This document shows positions 1 through 13,751 of a DNA stretch of 64,000 nucleotides, piece after piece. A program made the translations under genes and the position numbers. Source of the DNA: Adiantum capillus-veneris (lineage: Eukaryota > Streptophyta > Polypodiopsida > Polypodiales > Pteridaceae); the NCBI GenBank assembly GCA_014529385.2, contig CM043963.1:5243501-5307500 (forward strand), written 5' to 3'. The notes below the pieces were generated by a model. The model worked only from the letters and a program-made list of their open reading frames with translations, searched no databases and was not told where the DNA came from. How positions within the stretch are numbered: position 1 is the stretch's first letter; the number at the start of each line of letters is the position of its first letter.

Positions 1-1283
1 TCGACGCATGTTTATGATACGGTCTACAATTACCCATATGGCATCATGGCCACGATTTGTAGTAGGTAGGCCTACTACAAAATCCATAGAGATACTCTCC
101 CACTTACCTTGTGGAATCTCTAAAGGATGTAAAAGGCCACCTACCTTGCGGCACTCTGCCTTATTAACTTGGCATTGTTGGTGGTTTAGTATGTACTCTT
201 GAAAATTATGTTGTAAGCCTAGCTAATAAAATTGCCATCGCACTAAGGCATACATCTTACGAATACCTAGATGACCAGCACTTGGACTATCGTGACACTC
301 AAATAACATTTGGTGTCTAGTGTTTGAGTCCTTTGGCACACATACTCTACACTTGTGGAGTAAGTAGCCATCATCAATGGAAAAATTCTTCCATCGCTTA
401 AGCTCTTCCTGAGTAGGGGTGGAGCTTTCTGTGTTGGAGTTTTTTCTGCGCATGCAGAGACATGTGGATTTGGCTGTATAGAGACATGTGAGTGTGAGGG
501 ATCCCTTTCTAAAACTGCACTCCACACTTTAGTATATGATTGATATTGTGCACACTTTCCACATAATGACTCCAAAAATCCACTCTTTATTTATGTGAAA
601 GCAAGTGAATTAATCTGAGGCATCCGACTTAGTGTATCTGCTACTACATTATATCGCCCTTGCAATATCATAGCTTACAATCATAATCTTGAAGGATTTC
701 TATGCATCTAGATTGACAACCCTTCAAGTCCGTTTAAGTAGTAAACCATTTGATACTCTCATGGTCAAAAACTACTTCAAACTCAGCACCATATAAATAG
801 TGTCGCCACTTTTGTAAAGCATGAATTATGGCATAGAGCTCTCTCTCATAGACATAAAACTTTATTGAGATCTATCTAACTTTTACTTTCAAAGGCTATA
901 GGTCTTCCCTCCTGAAGAAGTATCGCACCCATTGCTTTATCACTAGCATGAGTCTCTACCACAAATGACTTATGTGGGTCAACGATTGCTAGGATGGGAG
1001 CAGTGGCTATGGCTACCTTGAGCTGTTTAAAACTATGTTTTTGGGCTTCTTCCCAAGAAAAGGTATTACCTTTTTCTTTAAGTTGATCCGTCGTAGGAAC
1101 AACGATTTTGGCATAATCACGGATATAATGTTGATAAAATACAGCCATGCCTAAGAATATTTGAAGCTCTTCAACTGTGTTGGGATGGGGACATCGAAGA
1201 GTAGCAATGAACTTGTCAGAGTCCATCTTGATGATAAAATAAGAGACCACATGAACCAGGTAATGTATCTCTATTTTATGCAC
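1..1283 (-). pseudogene. RT thumb, RNase H and integrase N-terminal part (copy 1)
   Basis: 876-1283 encodes the RT connection and start of RNase H (KSFVVETHASDKAMGAILLQ, with the family's D-A-S changed to H-A-S). The RNase H end and the region before integrase follow, with many stops, at about 600-870 (GRYNVVADTLSRMP). 223-575 has two overlapping frames holding the integrase H2C2 zinc-finger region (FECHDSPSAGHLGIRK). The integrase core continues to base 1 and is cut by the window edge; it matches 6460-6660 of copy 2. Confidence 0.7.
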
Positions 1284-1312
1284 TTGCTTTGCTTAGCATA
1301 CAGCACGTGCGC

Positions 1313-2350
1313 TCATAGCTGTTCAAACACTAATTGTAAGTGTTCTATGTGTTCATCTTCAGTCTTACTGTAAATGAGAATGTCATCAAGGATAACCACA
1401 ACAAATTTTCCAAGATAGGGATGTAAGACACTATCCATGAGTGTCATAAATGCAGATAGAGCACTGGTTAGACCAAAAGGCATGACCAAAAATTTCAAAA
1501 TGCCCAAACCGTGTTCTAAAGGCAGTTTTGGAGATATCTTGCAAAAGGATACGCATCTGGTGGTATCCTGAATGAGTATCTATCTTTGTATAGTATCTTG
1601 CCCCATAGAGTTGATCAAACAACTCATCCACTCGTGTTAGAGGATACTTGTTCTTGTTGGTTATGGCATTGTCCATGATAATCTACGCACATGTGCATAG
1701 TACTATCTTTTTTTTTATCAATAGAATTGGTGATGCCCAAGGTGAAGTGCTAGATCTAATGAAACCACAGGCGAGGTAGTCATCCAACTGACTCTCAACC
1801 TCCCTGGCTTCTTTAGCACTCATACAATAAGGTGGTTTACTCACCGGTTTAGTGCTTGGCAAGAAATCTATGCCATGTTGCACATCATGTGTGGGGGGTA
1901 AACCCGACGGTAAATCCCTTGAGAACACATCACTATACTCCGTGAATAAGTGAGTCAGCTTTTGTTGTGCAAAAGGATAAAGTAAACTAGAGTTATGGTG
2001 GGATGGAGAATCTTGTAATTCCTGTAATGTTTGCTTACAACAGTTTCACATTGCTCTATAGAATTGAAATTAAGAGCACTTTGCTCATTAGATTTGTTAA
2101 CACTTTGCTTATCATTAGAATTCATTGCACTTTGCATACCATTACTAGAATTCACTGCACTTTGCTCTTGAGAATTCACAAGACTTGGAGACAAGCAATA
2201 ACACAAAAAGACTTCATCTATTAAATCTTCTTTTTGCAAAATAGAAAGCTCGACTGTACATATAAGAGGTGCAGATGGTATATTTTTCTCACCAAGCAAA
2301 AGCACATGTCTGCCATTGTCCATAAAGGATAATGAGTTGTGTCCATGCAA
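1313..2350 (-). pseudogene. Protease-RT linker and reverse transcriptase (copy 1)
   Basis: The linker (about 1955-2350) is rich in Asn/Ser with short repeats of the type QSALN/QSVNK. The RT then appears in pieces: [18 protein letters not shown] at the N-terminus, the fingers with [29 protein letters not shown], and the catalytic motif [16 protein letters not shown] (the Y/F-x-DD box). At least two frameshifts separate the pieces. Order and sequence match copy 2 at 7829-8479. The enzyme would copy element RNA into cDNA in the cytoplasmic particle; this copy cannot make it. Confidence 0.8.
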
Positions 2351-2632
2351 TGTGTTTCCTAAACCATGCAGTCACTCCCGTCCTAAAACTACATCAACAC
2401 AGTCCATGTTCATAACTTGAAAGTCAAGGGTCATCGTATAATCTTGAACAATAAGCTCAACCCCTTGAGCTACCATGTCCCATACTTCTTTATCATTGCC
2501 AGACATCTGCTCCACCACATACTTGTGGGAGCAGGGAGTCTGTGCAAGCTTCAATCTCCTGACTAGCTTATAGTTCAAGAAGTTACGAGTTGCACCATCA
2601 TCCACTAAAATATGAACACGTGCCATGCATGC

Positions 2633-4763
<2,131 letters not shown>

Positions 4764-4866
4764 TCTATCTATCTATCTATCTCTCTCTCTCTCTCTATTT
4801 TGCTATCTCTTTCTCTCTCTATATATATCACTCTCTATCTCTCTATTTCTCTCTCTCTCTACTTCT
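4764..4866. repeat. (TCTA)n/(TC)n simple repeat
   Basis: Begins as TCTA units and degrades into TC and TATA-like runs. It could be the 3' tail of the LINE-like element or the pre-existing satellite. ORFs across it are low complexity. Confidence 0.85.
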
Positions 4867-4938
4867 TGTTGGAGCTCGAGGCTAGCTATGGTGGGTGTAG
4901 CCTGAGGCAAGCCATGGCGTGGAAGATGAGCAGCAGGA

Positions 4939-4995
<57 letters not shown>

Positions 4996-5167
4996 AGAGA
5001 TTCGACACCAGTAAAAAAATGCTATTATTTATTACTTCTTGTGTGAGACCCTTACATTGTATATATAGAAAAAGTGTGTCATGCAAACTGGGCTTATAAC
5101 TGAACTTTACTGCATGCCTATGAGACTTGTTCTCACGAGCTGACCAAAAATGGTCTTGAACCCAACA
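4867..5167 (-). repeat. 3' LTR of chromovirus copy 2, with internal (GA)n
   Basis: On the minus strand the LTR starts TGTTGGGTTC (plus position 5167) and ends CCAACA (4867), giving a 6-bp terminal inverted repeat. It is preceded on the minus strand by a purine tract (GAGGAGGGGAT, plus 5168-5178), as expected for a polypurine primer next to a 3' LTR. A TATA-like CTATATATAC lies at about 5056-5070. A (GA)n run of about 28 units occupies 4939-4993. No second copy of this LTR is in the window, so the left edge rests on the inverted repeat alone. Confidence 0.6.
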
Positions 5168-5551
5168 ATCCCCTCCTCAAGCCCAAACTGGAGAGACCGT
5201 CTCATGATAGCTCGAGTTTTTGGTATACTCGAAAACCGTGAGTTTTAGGTTCTCTCACAACCAAGGATTTTTGGTGTATCCATAACCTGGTACTAGATGA
5301 GTAACCCCCCCTTGAACAGATAGGGTGTAGGCCAAAATATTTAGCTACCAAAAATGGAGTTTTTGGTTCATAGCCAAACCTTGGGTTTTGGGTGTATCCA
5401 GGAACCTCATGAGATGTGGTAAAAAATAGGCTGAGAACTGACAAAAATTGGGAGGTCTTACCACTTAGTTGTGTGGCAGAGTCTAGAGCCAGTACAATTT
5501 TGATATGATGAAAACTGACAAGCATTGTTTTCGTCCTCGAAAACAAACGTT

Positions 5552-6124
5552 TCTTAACTGCGGAGACATTCTTCCATGTAGAACCTTCTTTAGGTCTATC
5601 TAGCCATTTTACCAACACTTGTTGTCTGACATGATGTCCGGTGCGAAGCTCATGAGAATCCAAAATCTTTTCGGGCTCATGAGGGATGCTTCGCAGTTTC
5701 ATGAGGTCAACTAACACACTTGTATCAATGGCATTATCATTCTGTCCTAGCTATTTTTGTAAACGACTAACAGGATGAACAGGATGAACTCATGAGTTCT
5801 CAAGGAGAGCTAACTTATAGGCCACTTGACCTATACGTTTGAGAATGGTAAACGGTCCACAATAGCGTGGTGAAAGTTTAGCAAATTTTTCCAATTTCAG
5901 ACTTTCTAAATGCTCTGGAACTTTGAGGAAGACCTTGTCTCCTTCTTCGAAAGTAGCAAGACGATGATGCTCATCTGTGTACTTCTTATATCGATCATGA
6001 GCTTGCTTAACATTCTATCAAGCAACTCAAAGCATGTCCAAATGGTCTTGGAGAAAATCCTTCGCTTGTTGTATCCTCTCCTTAGCCAATCCCATTGTAA
6101 TGGGTGATCTAGGTTGAAATCCAT
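5552..6124 (-). pseudogene. Integrase C-terminus and chromodomain (copy 2)
   Basis: 5906-6124 is an off-frame piece of the integrase C-terminal region. The correct frames include the DKVFLKVPEHLESLK type of motif common to gypsy GPY/F modules. The chromodomain lies at about 5552-5680 on the minus strand: EPEKILDSHELRTGHH, then QQVLVKWLDRPKEGSTW, matching the family pattern of an aromatic/hydrophobic strand, VLVKW and a terminal helix. The rest of the open frame down to 5202 reads into noncoding sequence before the 3' LTR. Confidence 0.7.
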
Positions 6125-6768
6125 ATAAAAGCATAAATGGACTAAACCATGTAGTCACTTGCTTTGAACTATTATAAGAAAATTCAAATATAGGTAAGTA
6201 GGTTTCCCAATTGGTTTGCTTCTTGCTTACTTATGCTCGTAGCATATCCTCTAGCACTTGACTAACTCTTTTGGTCTGACCATCTACTTTTGGATGATTA
6301 GACGTACTTAGATTAAGTTTAGTTTCCAGCTCTCCATAAGTGATTATCGCGCTTTTGATCTCTGTCACTAATGATACTAGTTGGAAGCCTGTAGAGTATA
6401 TATATATGCTCTACAAATAGCCATGCTAACTCCAATGTCTTAAGCGTAGTTTTAGTGGGAATGAATCGACCCATGTTTATGAGACGGTCTACAATTACCC
6501 ATATGGCATCATGGCCACGATTTGTAGTAGGTAGACCTACTACAAAATCCATAAAGATACTCTCCCACTTACCTTGTGGAATCTCAAAAGGCTGTAAAAG
6601 GCCACCCACCTTGAGGTGCTCTACCTTATTAACTTGGCATTGTTGGTAGTTTAGTATGTACTCTTGAAAATTATGTTGTAAGCCCTAGCCAATAAAATTG
6701 CCATCGCACTAAGGCATACGTCTTACGAATACCTGGATGACCTGCACTTGGACTATCGTGACACTCAA
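6125..6768 (-). pseudogene. Integrase catalytic core (copy 2)
   Basis: 6319-6609 reads WESIFMDFVVGLPTTNRG, then DAIWVIVDRLINMGRFIPTK and PTSIISDRDQK, giving the first two acidic residues of the DDE triad (D of MDF, D of SDRD). The frame then shifts, and the third catalytic residue lies in damaged sequence to the left. The core would carry out 3' processing and strand transfer of cDNA. The same segment in copy 1 covers 1-210. Confidence 0.75.
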
Positions 6769-7783
6769 TTAAGATTTTGCGTCTAGTGTTTGAGTCCTTT
6801 GGCACACATACTCTATCCTTGTGGAGTAAGTAGCCATCATCAATGGAAAAATTCTTCCATCACTTAAGCTCTTCCTGAGTAGGGTGGAGCTCTGTGTGTT
6901 GGAGTTTTTATATGTGCGTGCAAAGACATGTGGATCTAGTTGTACAGCGACATGTGAGTGTGAGGGATCCCTTTTTAAAACTGCACTCCACACTTTAGTA
7001 TATGATTGATATTGTGCACACTTTCCACATAATGACTCCAAAAATCCACTCTTTATTTCTGTGAAAGCAAGTGAATTAATCTGAGGCATCCGACTTAGTG
7101 TATCTGCTACTACATTATATCGCCCTTGCAATATCATAGCTTACAATCATAATCTTGAAGTATTTCTACCCATCTAGCTTTACAAACCTTCAAGTCCGTT
7201 TGAGTAGTAAACCATTTGATACTCTCATGGTCAAAAACTACTTCAAACTCAGCACCATATAAATAGTGTCACCACTTTCGTAAAGCATGAATTATGGCCG
7301 CATAGAGCTCTCTCTCATAGACATAATAATTTTTTGAGATCTATCTAACTTTTTACTTTCAAAGGCTATAGGTCCTCCCTCCTGAAGAAGTATCGGACCC
7401 ATTGCTTTATCACTAGCATGAGTCTCTACCACAAATGACTTATGTGGGTCAACAGTTGTTAGGATGGGAGCAGTGGCTATAGCTACCTTGAGCTGTTTAA
7501 AACTATTTTTTTGGGCTTGTTCCCAAGAAAAGTTATTACCTTTTTCTTTAAGTTGATTTGTCATAGGAACAACGGTTTTGGCATAATCACGGATATAATG
7601 TTGATAAAGTACAGCCATGCCTAAGAATATTTGAAGCTCTTCAACTGTGTTGGGATGGGGACATCGAAGAATAGCAATGACCTTGTCAGAGTCCATCTTG
7701 ATGATAGAATAAGAGATCACATGAACGAGGTAATGTATCTCTGTTTTAAAATAATTGCACTTGCTTTGCTTAGCATACAACAC
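6769..7783 (-). pseudogene. RT thumb and RNase H, then integrase zinc-finger region (copy 2)
   Basis: 7292-7783 carries the thumb (HPNTVEELQIFLGMAVLYQH) and the start of RNase H (KSFVVETHASDKAMGPILLQ). 6769-7137 carries the end of RNase H (GRYNVVADTLSRMPQ) and enters the integrase N-terminal region. Stops and a frameshift lie between 7140 and 7290. RNase H would degrade template RNA after minus-strand synthesis. Confidence 0.75.
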
Positions 7784-7828
7784 ATGAGCTCATAGCTGTT
7801 CAAACACTAATTGTAAGTGTTCTATGTG

Positions 7829-8479
7829 TTAATCTTCAGTCTTACTGTAAATGAGAATGTCATCAAGGAAAACCACAACAAATTTTCCATGATAGGGATG
7901 TAAGACACTATCCATGAGTTTCATAAATGCAGCTAGAGCATTGGTTAGACGAAAAGACATGACCAAAAATTCAAAATGCCCAAACCGTGTTCTAAAGGCA
8001 GTTTTGGAGATATCTTGCAAAAGGATACGCACCTGGTGGTATCGTGAACAAATATCTATCTTTGTATAGTATCTTGCCCCATGGAGTTGATCAAACAACT
8101 CATCCACTCGTGGTAGAGGATACTTGTTCTTGATGGTTATGGCATTTAATCCGTGATAATCTACGCAAGGCGAAGTGCTAGATCTAATGAAACCACTGGC
8201 GCGATAGTCAGCCAACTGACTCTCAACCTCCCTGGCTTCTTTAGCACTCATACAATAAGGTGGTTTACTCACCGGTTTAGTGCTTGGCAAGAAATCTATG
8301 CCATGTTGCACATCATGTGTGGGGGGTAAACCCGACGGTAAATCCCTTGAGAACACATCACTATACTCCGTGAATAAGTGAGTCAGCTTTTGTTGTGCAA
8401 AAGGATAAAGTAAACTAGAGTTATGGTGGGATAAAGAATCTTGTAATTCTTGTAATGTTTGCTTGCAACAGTTGCACAT
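7829..8479 (-). pseudogene. Reverse transcriptase with an internal deletion (copy 2)
   Basis: A 216-codon frame: [18 protein letters not shown], then [11 protein letters not shown] joined directly to [18 protein letters not shown], then [17 protein letters not shown] with the catalytic DD. The join lacks the fingers segment seen in copy 1 (WASPILLIKKK and following), an in-frame deletion of roughly 50 bp that keeps the frame open. The enzyme would be inactive. Confidence 0.85.
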
Positions 8480-8589
8480 TGCTCTATAGAATTGAAATTG
8501 AGAGCACTTTGCTCGTTAGATTTGTTAACACTTTGCTTATCATTAGAATTCATTGCACTTTGCATACCATTACTAGAATTCACTGCACT

Positions 8590-9084
8590 TCAATGCTCTT
8601 GAGAATTCACAAGACTTGGAGACAAGCAATAACACAAAAAGACTTCATCTATTAAATCTGCTTTTTGCAAAATAGAAAGATTGACTGTACATATAAGAGG
8701 TGTAGATGGTATATTTTTCTCACCAAGAAAAAGCACATGTCTACCATTGTCGATAAAGGATAATGAGTTGTGTCCATGCAATGCGATTCCTAAACCATGC
8801 AGCCACTCCCATCCTAAAACTACATCAGCACGGTCCATTTTCATAACTTGAAAGTCAAGGGTCATTGTATAATCTTGAACAATAAGCTCAACCCCTTGAG
8901 CTACCATGTCCCATACTTCTTTATCATTTCCAGACATCTGCTGCACCACATACTTGTGGGAGCAGGGAGTCTGTGCAAGCTTCAATTTCTTGACTAGCTT
9001 ATAGTTCAAGAAGTTATGAGTTGCACCATCATCCACTAAAATACGAACAAGTTGTTTGTTAATAGTGCCATGCATGCGAATCAA
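8590..9084 (-). pseudogene. Retropepsin-like protease (copy 2)
   Basis: 165 codons: RILVDDGATHNFLNYKLVKK (active-site region, DDGA in place of DSGA), then VELIVQDYTMTLDFQVM and ADVVLGWEWLHGLG, the hydrophobic-LG signature typical of gypsy proteases. The same DDGA in copy 1 suggests it is ancestral to the family, not a private mutation. A short Asn/Ser-rich linker follows at 8383-8583. Confidence 0.8.
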
Positions 9085-9105
9085 ATCATGGGGGCCAAAG
9101 GTGTG

Positions 9106-10349
9106 CTACCACATTGAAGCAGTCACACAACACTTGTGATATTCTTCCATATGAAGAACCTCTACAGAACAATATTTAGGAGATAAATCTAATGTGAGGT
9201 GTTTCACCGTGTGCATGGTCTTTTCTTTGCCTTGCAGAAGAGGACAAACTTTCTTGTTATGTTGGTCCAAAAGACATCTAAAACACAAATTGGGTGTCTT
9301 TGCACGCTCAAAATCAGCAGTGCTGAGAGATCCACGTGGAGTATCTCATGATTGCTTAGGCTTCTTATCCTCTTGTGGAAGTGGAGAGGTAAATTGTCTC
9401 TTATTCTTCTCGGAACGTGTGGAAGATCTACCTCGCCATTGGCTCTTAGTCACATTTCTCTTTGCAAAATTATTCTTAAAGTAGGAAACATTTCCTTTCC
9501 TCTCTTGGCCATCATCATCTTTGGGCATGATTGATGGCTTCTTCCAAAGTTTTTGGATGCAGGGTCCTGATATGAGGACGATAGTCTTTGTCAAGGCCCC
9601 TATTAAAACCCCATATCTTTTGGAATTCATCTAGACCTTCTAGTTTTAATATGATTTCCCCATACTTCAAAAGGTACTGTGTGAGAGAGAGACCAGACAT
9701 GCAACATACATCCCATGCTAACCAATTCTTATCTTCTTCATTGGAGTCCAAAAACTCTTTGGAGAAAGAATCTTGAAACGCAGTCCAAGACGGAGGCGAA
9801 CATCTATTGGAAATGTCATCCACCACTTATAGGCCTTGCCTTTAAGAGATAGACTTGTTTCCACAGCCGTCTTTATATCCGTGGTGTGTCTCAATCTATA
9901 TATCACTCCATTTGTGTAAGAACGTATTGACCGCATCCTTGTTGTGATCACGCTCTTATCCATGAAACTCAAGAATGGTGATATTCTTAAGCAATGCATT
10001 GCTACCTTCTACATCTTCTGAAGCACTTGTCTCTTGGACTCCTTGACTCATGTGAGCTTGGTTTCCTTGAACCGTGCCACTTGTGGTTCCTTGAGTCGTT
10101 TGTGAATTCATAAATTTCACAAGTAGCTCCATAAGATTTGTAACATTTGCATTGAGTGCAGAGAGGTTGTGTTCAAGTACGATTTTGAGATTTTCCAAAG
10201 TCTTAAAAGTAACCATATCTACAAGGCCATGATCTCCTAGATCATCATCGTCATGCATATTAGTGCCAAGCAGTACCCGTGGTGCCCTGATTTTGATCTA
10301 CGTGCTCAAAATCAAAAGTATGTGTAAGTAGGATATCCTCACTGGCCAT
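9106..10349 (-). pseudogene. Gag: N-terminus, capsid and zinc knuckle (copy 2)
   Basis: The best start is the minus-strand ATG at 10349 (MASEDILLTHTFDFEH); a stop follows after about 29 codons and the frame resumes at 10258. The capsid region is split over three frames at 9515-9999 (GKAYKWWM; LTQYLLKYGEIILKLEG). A basic linker follows at 9346-9530, then a CCHC knuckle CFRCLLDQHNKKVC at about 9247-9288 (C-X2-C-X4-H-X4-C, intact). Gag would package element RNA. At least three frameshifts make it non-functional. Confidence 0.75.
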
Positions 10350-10705
10350 GGTAAACACACACTAATGTAAAGAGAGAAAAAAATGTCAGCTTGTAACTTG
10401 TGAAATTGAAGTCTTTGTGTTTTTTATGCTCCTGAATTTGCGTTGCATGTGAACCTCACCTTGCAGAAATTGTAGCGCTTCACGTGTCGTTCTTCGTAAG
10501 AACACCTTTGTTGATTCTTCACAAAAACTAGTTGTTTTTTTGAAGGCTTTTCTTCACTTTAAAGCTACCTCTTTGAGAAAAAAGAATTCTTGGAGGAAAA
10601 CTTGTCTTCCTTCAAGAAGTGAAAAGGAAGGGTGAAACTACTTCCTTGAAGTTTGAAGCTTTTCCTTTCCTTCTAGATTCTTTTCAACACAATTATGCAC
10701 AACAA
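10350..10705 (-). other. Leader of chromovirus copy 2
   Basis: A/T-rich, non-coding on both strands, lying upstream of gag on the minus strand. I looked for a primer binding site (TGGTATCAGAGC type) and did not find one, so the 5' LTR junction has been lost. Confidence 0.5.
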
Positions 10706-10790
10706 GGCTCAATAGCTTGATGGTAAAATGTTGTCCTCTTACCCTCATGGGGTGGGTTCAACCCTCCTTCATGCAAGGGTTAAACGGGCC
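10706..10790 (+). mobile_element. Possible tRNA-derived SINE head
   Basis: Carries a pol III A-box-like TAGCTTGATGG at 10713-10723 and a B-box-like GGTTCAACCC at 10755-10764, with 31 nt between them, the usual tRNA-type spacing. The flanking text (GGCTCAATAGCTTGATGGTA) resembles heads of plant SINEs. It does not fold as a clean tRNA. The 3' end of the unit and any target duplication are unclear. Confidence 0.35.
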
Positions 10791-10884
10791 TTCTACACAT
10801 GCAACCAATGGAAGCCTTTGGAGCCTCAGTGCCATAGAGTTTCCAGTCGAGTTTGCCTTGGTCGCCTGCCTTGGGCGTACATTG

Positions 10885-11010
10885 TGGATGGCGTTGGTAA
10901 TGCGTGTGCTAGTCTACACCCAACCATTCTATCTTATACCCTCCCCCTAGCGTATACACTATCTAGTCGTGCTAGTGGCCTTGTCCGCAGGACCCATGTC
11001 CTTAGAGGCT
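10885..11010 (+). repeat. Non-copia block V preceding the copia fragment array
   Basis: About 110-125 bp starting GGTAATGCGTGTGCTAGTCT and ending near CCATGTCCTTA. The same block is found at about 39215-39325, again directly before the copia sequence that encodes GLVPQ/GLVRQ. The shared junction means that both came from one chimeric unit. Confidence 0.7.
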
Positions 11011-11911
11011 TGTAATTTAGTGCCACAAGCACAACGCAAAAAATTGGATCATAAGGCTGTCAAATGTATTTTTGTTGGTTATAGTGTTGAAATAAAAGGT
11101 TGTACCATCCGCAAACAAAGCGTATTTTGGTCTCACGTGATATTGTGTTTGTGGATGATTTTGTTCAACCTTTGTTTTCATGTACTAGAGATAGTAATGT
11201 AAGCTCACATGACATTCATGACAATTTATTGCCTCTTTTCATCGGTGGAATTTTGAATGTAAATGAAAATGAGGAAAATGTACAACCTATGGGGGTTTCT
11301 AAAAGTGTTACAAATCAACCTATTATTGATGCAGATGTACATGATGTACTTGATGAGGAAAGGGCTGAAAATGAGTAGGGTATGCCAAAATGGTTGGTGC
11401 ACACTTTGCATGACAGTAAATTAGATGCACCTTTGTCTAGTCGTACATGCTTATGGTTTAGTGCCACAAGCGCAGCACAAAAAATTGGATCATAAGGCTG
11501 TCAAATGTATTGTTGTTGGTTTTAGTGTTGAAAGCAAAGGCTATAGGTTGTACCATCCGAAAACAAAGCGTGTTTTGGTTTCACGTGATGTTGTATTTGT
11601 AGATGATTCTGTTCAGCCTTTGATGTCATGTACTAGAGATAGTAATGTAAGCTCACAAGACATTCATGACAGTTTATTACCTCTTTTCAGTGGTGGAATT
11701 TTGAATGTAAATTCAAATGAGGCAAATGTACAACCTATATGGGTTTCTAAAAATGTTACAGATCAGTCTATTATTGATGCAGATGTACATGAATCATGAT
11801 GTACTTGATGAGGAAAGGGCTGAAAATGAGGACGCTAGAGGTATGTTGAAATGGCTCATGCACACTTTATGTGACAATAAATTGGATGCACCTTTTTCTA
11901 GTCGTACTCAT
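11011..11911 (+). pseudogene. Two tandem copies of a copia integrase/RT-linker fragment
   Basis: Unit A (11011-11446) and unit B (11447-11911) both run from LVPQAQRKKLDHKAVKC through VSRDIVFVDD and VHDVLDEERAENE to KLDAPLSSRT. They match 44179-44760 of the full copia at 42.4-47.6 kb, the segment between the integrase C-terminus and RT. Unit A ends and B begins within a few bases, so this is a tandem duplication. Unit B is cut at 11911 by the outer LTR element, and its continuation (RSRHACYASV) lies at 37744. Confidence 0.8.
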
Positions 11912-13643
11912 TGGAGAGGGGGAATGGGAAACACACCCGACACACAAACAACTGCCCCCTATATAGCTCAGGGTATTAGCAGCACCCCTATCCTCTCGAA
12001 AAAAACCTTCAAAAAGACCAACTCACACTAGCAAGGCCTCGCCTGCACTTTGCCCAACGCGCACACACTCTACACAATCCTCAGACAGCTACCACACCGA
12101 TCTTGCCCGCTTCTCACACTTCCACAATTCAACACCTCTCTCTCTTTCTCTCTCACACACACAGGGGGGCGGGGGGGGCGCACGTTCACACACACCGACA
12201 CCGCACACCTTGGAGATGAGCAAAGAAGAAAGAGGGAAAAGGGGGGGGAGATGACGCCAAAACCAGTAGTGAAAGATTCTTCTTCAAAAGAAAACACCAT
12301 GTACAAACTTCATGAACCGTGCTCAAGGCTACACCATGGCCATGGCTACTTCATACAAAGGGGCGCACACCTCTTTCGTAACTCAACTCCATCCGCACAC
12401 ACTTCGACAACAAATCCACCACTGTCTTCGCTCGCTTAGTGGCCCCTCCTCATGGAAGCCCTCTTTGGCTCTCTTTTCTACAAGGCGTTTGCTCTTCTAA
12501 GATCTTTCACGGTGATTCACCCTTCAAGCCCGCTTCGATGGCCAATCACATGAAGCTTTCCTTCTTTTCCCAAAAAGCAAAGCCAAACCCAAACCAAAAC
12601 CTCACAGCTCGAAAACGCTGCCCTCTTTTTCCACTTCACCTCCTAACCTCCAAAGAGAAAAAAGACTTTCTAATTTTAAGCAACAACGCCGGCGCCACTG
12701 CCTCTTTGAGGCTTCTTTTTTTTCCTTTCTCATACTTCTCCTCTGTCTTTTTCCTCTTAGCTTTGAGGGTCACTTTTTCCATTTTCAACTTACAATCAAA
12801 GACTTTAATCACCAAGCCTCCATTTCGCATGCCATTGGTGCTCAAAAACCGCACACATTCATCAGGTTTCTATTCGGCCCTCCCATACCGAATTTTATCT
12901 CGTCGAAGCCATATTCCAAGAAACCCCACCACCTTTCAGCCGCCTCACATCGAATGGCAACCCATAACGCTGGAAAAACCCCAACCCGCCTTTTTTCTCG
13001 GTCGTCCGTGAGCTTGGTTTGGACGTATCTGGACGTCCACAACTCTGATCAGCGAGCCGTAAACTTCGTTTGACTTACCATATAGCATGCAACTTTTTGA
13101 AACTCTAGCGAGCTCAAAAGAACTCCTATCGGCGCACTTACCAACGTGGCCCGGTGAGCACATACCTGACCCCCGGCAAATATTCCATAGGCCATAACTT
13201 GCCTGTTTGAGCTCCGAATGGCGAACCAAAAAAACCAACATGATCGACAGCTTGAGCTTTACACGTGCACCCATTGATCCCATTTTTTCGCCACCTGTCT
13301 GTACCTGCCTTGTCCGTCGGGACCTGAAAGTCTTCCAACTTCGGACAATCATAACTTTCACATCGGGACTCTGTTTGGCGAGCCGTCTGGACGAGCTTCT
13401 AGAGCATCTTGAATAGCACATTTCGGGACACATTTTTCCACATTTTGAACACCTTGAATTTTTGCCATCATTATCTCATTTTGGAGGTCCCCGTGGCTTG
13501 AAAAACCCCTTTAAGGACGCATTTTCGTTCCCACTGTCGTGTTGAGGTCTCCTACACTGGCTTTAGCCCTCTACCATGCACCTGTTAGCACCCTTTGCAC
13601 TGCAAAGCACACTTTATAGTGCAAACCAACTTTGGTTGCACCA
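11912..13643 (-). repeat. 3' LTR of the outer non-autonomous element
   Basis: 1732 bp, alignable end to end with 36200-37739 except for about 190 extra bases near 12840-13032. It contains a CACA/TCTCTC-rich part (12130-12180) and a run of degenerate C-rich sequence. ORFs on either strand are unsupported by any domain. Minus-strand ends are TGGTGCAACC and CCTCTCCA, so TG...CA holds. Confidence 0.75.
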
Positions 13644-13646
13644 TCA

Positions 13647-13660
13647 TTGCCCACCCCTCT
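13647..13660 (-). promoter_or_regulatory. Candidate polypurine tract of the outer element
   Basis: On the minus strand AGAGGGGTGGGCA lies a few bases before the start of the left LTR, as expected for plus-strand DNA priming next to a 3' LTR. It supports the minus orientation deduced from the gag ORF. The rest of 13661-13751 is the interior edge, ending at the target duplication of the inserted Tat-like element. Confidence 0.5.
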
Positions 13661-13751
13661 GTTGAACATTCATGTTCAACCACAAACAGACTTATTGAAC
13701 TAAAAACTACCACACGAAAACAAACTCTCCGCACACCACAAAACCACCTAA

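Larger units (their letters stand above)
1..2632 (-). mobile_element. Ty3/gypsy chromovirus-type element, copy 1, truncated and decayed
   Basis: Reading the minus strand from 2632 to 1 gives protease, linker, reverse transcriptase, RNase H, integrase zinc finger and integrase core, the Ty3/gypsy order. The same order and near-identical sequence recur at 5.2-10.3 kb, so the two are copies of one family. Frames are broken many times, so this is a relic. The left end leaves the window inside the integrase. Homology to copy 2 stops near 2632, just upstream of the protease, so gag is missing here. No LTR of this copy is visible. Confidence 0.85.
4867..10705 (-). mobile_element. Ty3/gypsy chromovirus, copy 2, nearly full internal region
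   Basis: On the minus strand: leader, gag (10349), zinc knuckle, protease, RT, RNase H, integrase, chromodomain, purine tract, 3' LTR. The chromodomain behind the integrase places it among chromoviruses, which bind modified histones to guide insertion. The 5' LTR and primer binding site are missing; the right end stops in the leader near 10705 at a SINE-like sequence. Frames are broken in every domain. It is the reference for copy 1. Confidence 0.85.

Noticed and set aside
10706-10790. A true tRNA gene
   Set aside because: A- and B-box-like sequences are present, but I could not draw a clean cloverleaf with acceptor and anticodon stems.
12050-13433. ORFs on both strands inside the outer LTR (for example 12439-13011, 162 codons at 12945-13433)
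   Set aside because: They fall in an LTR present twice; the matching frames at 36.5-37.5 kb are of different length and interrupted, so coding is not conserved.
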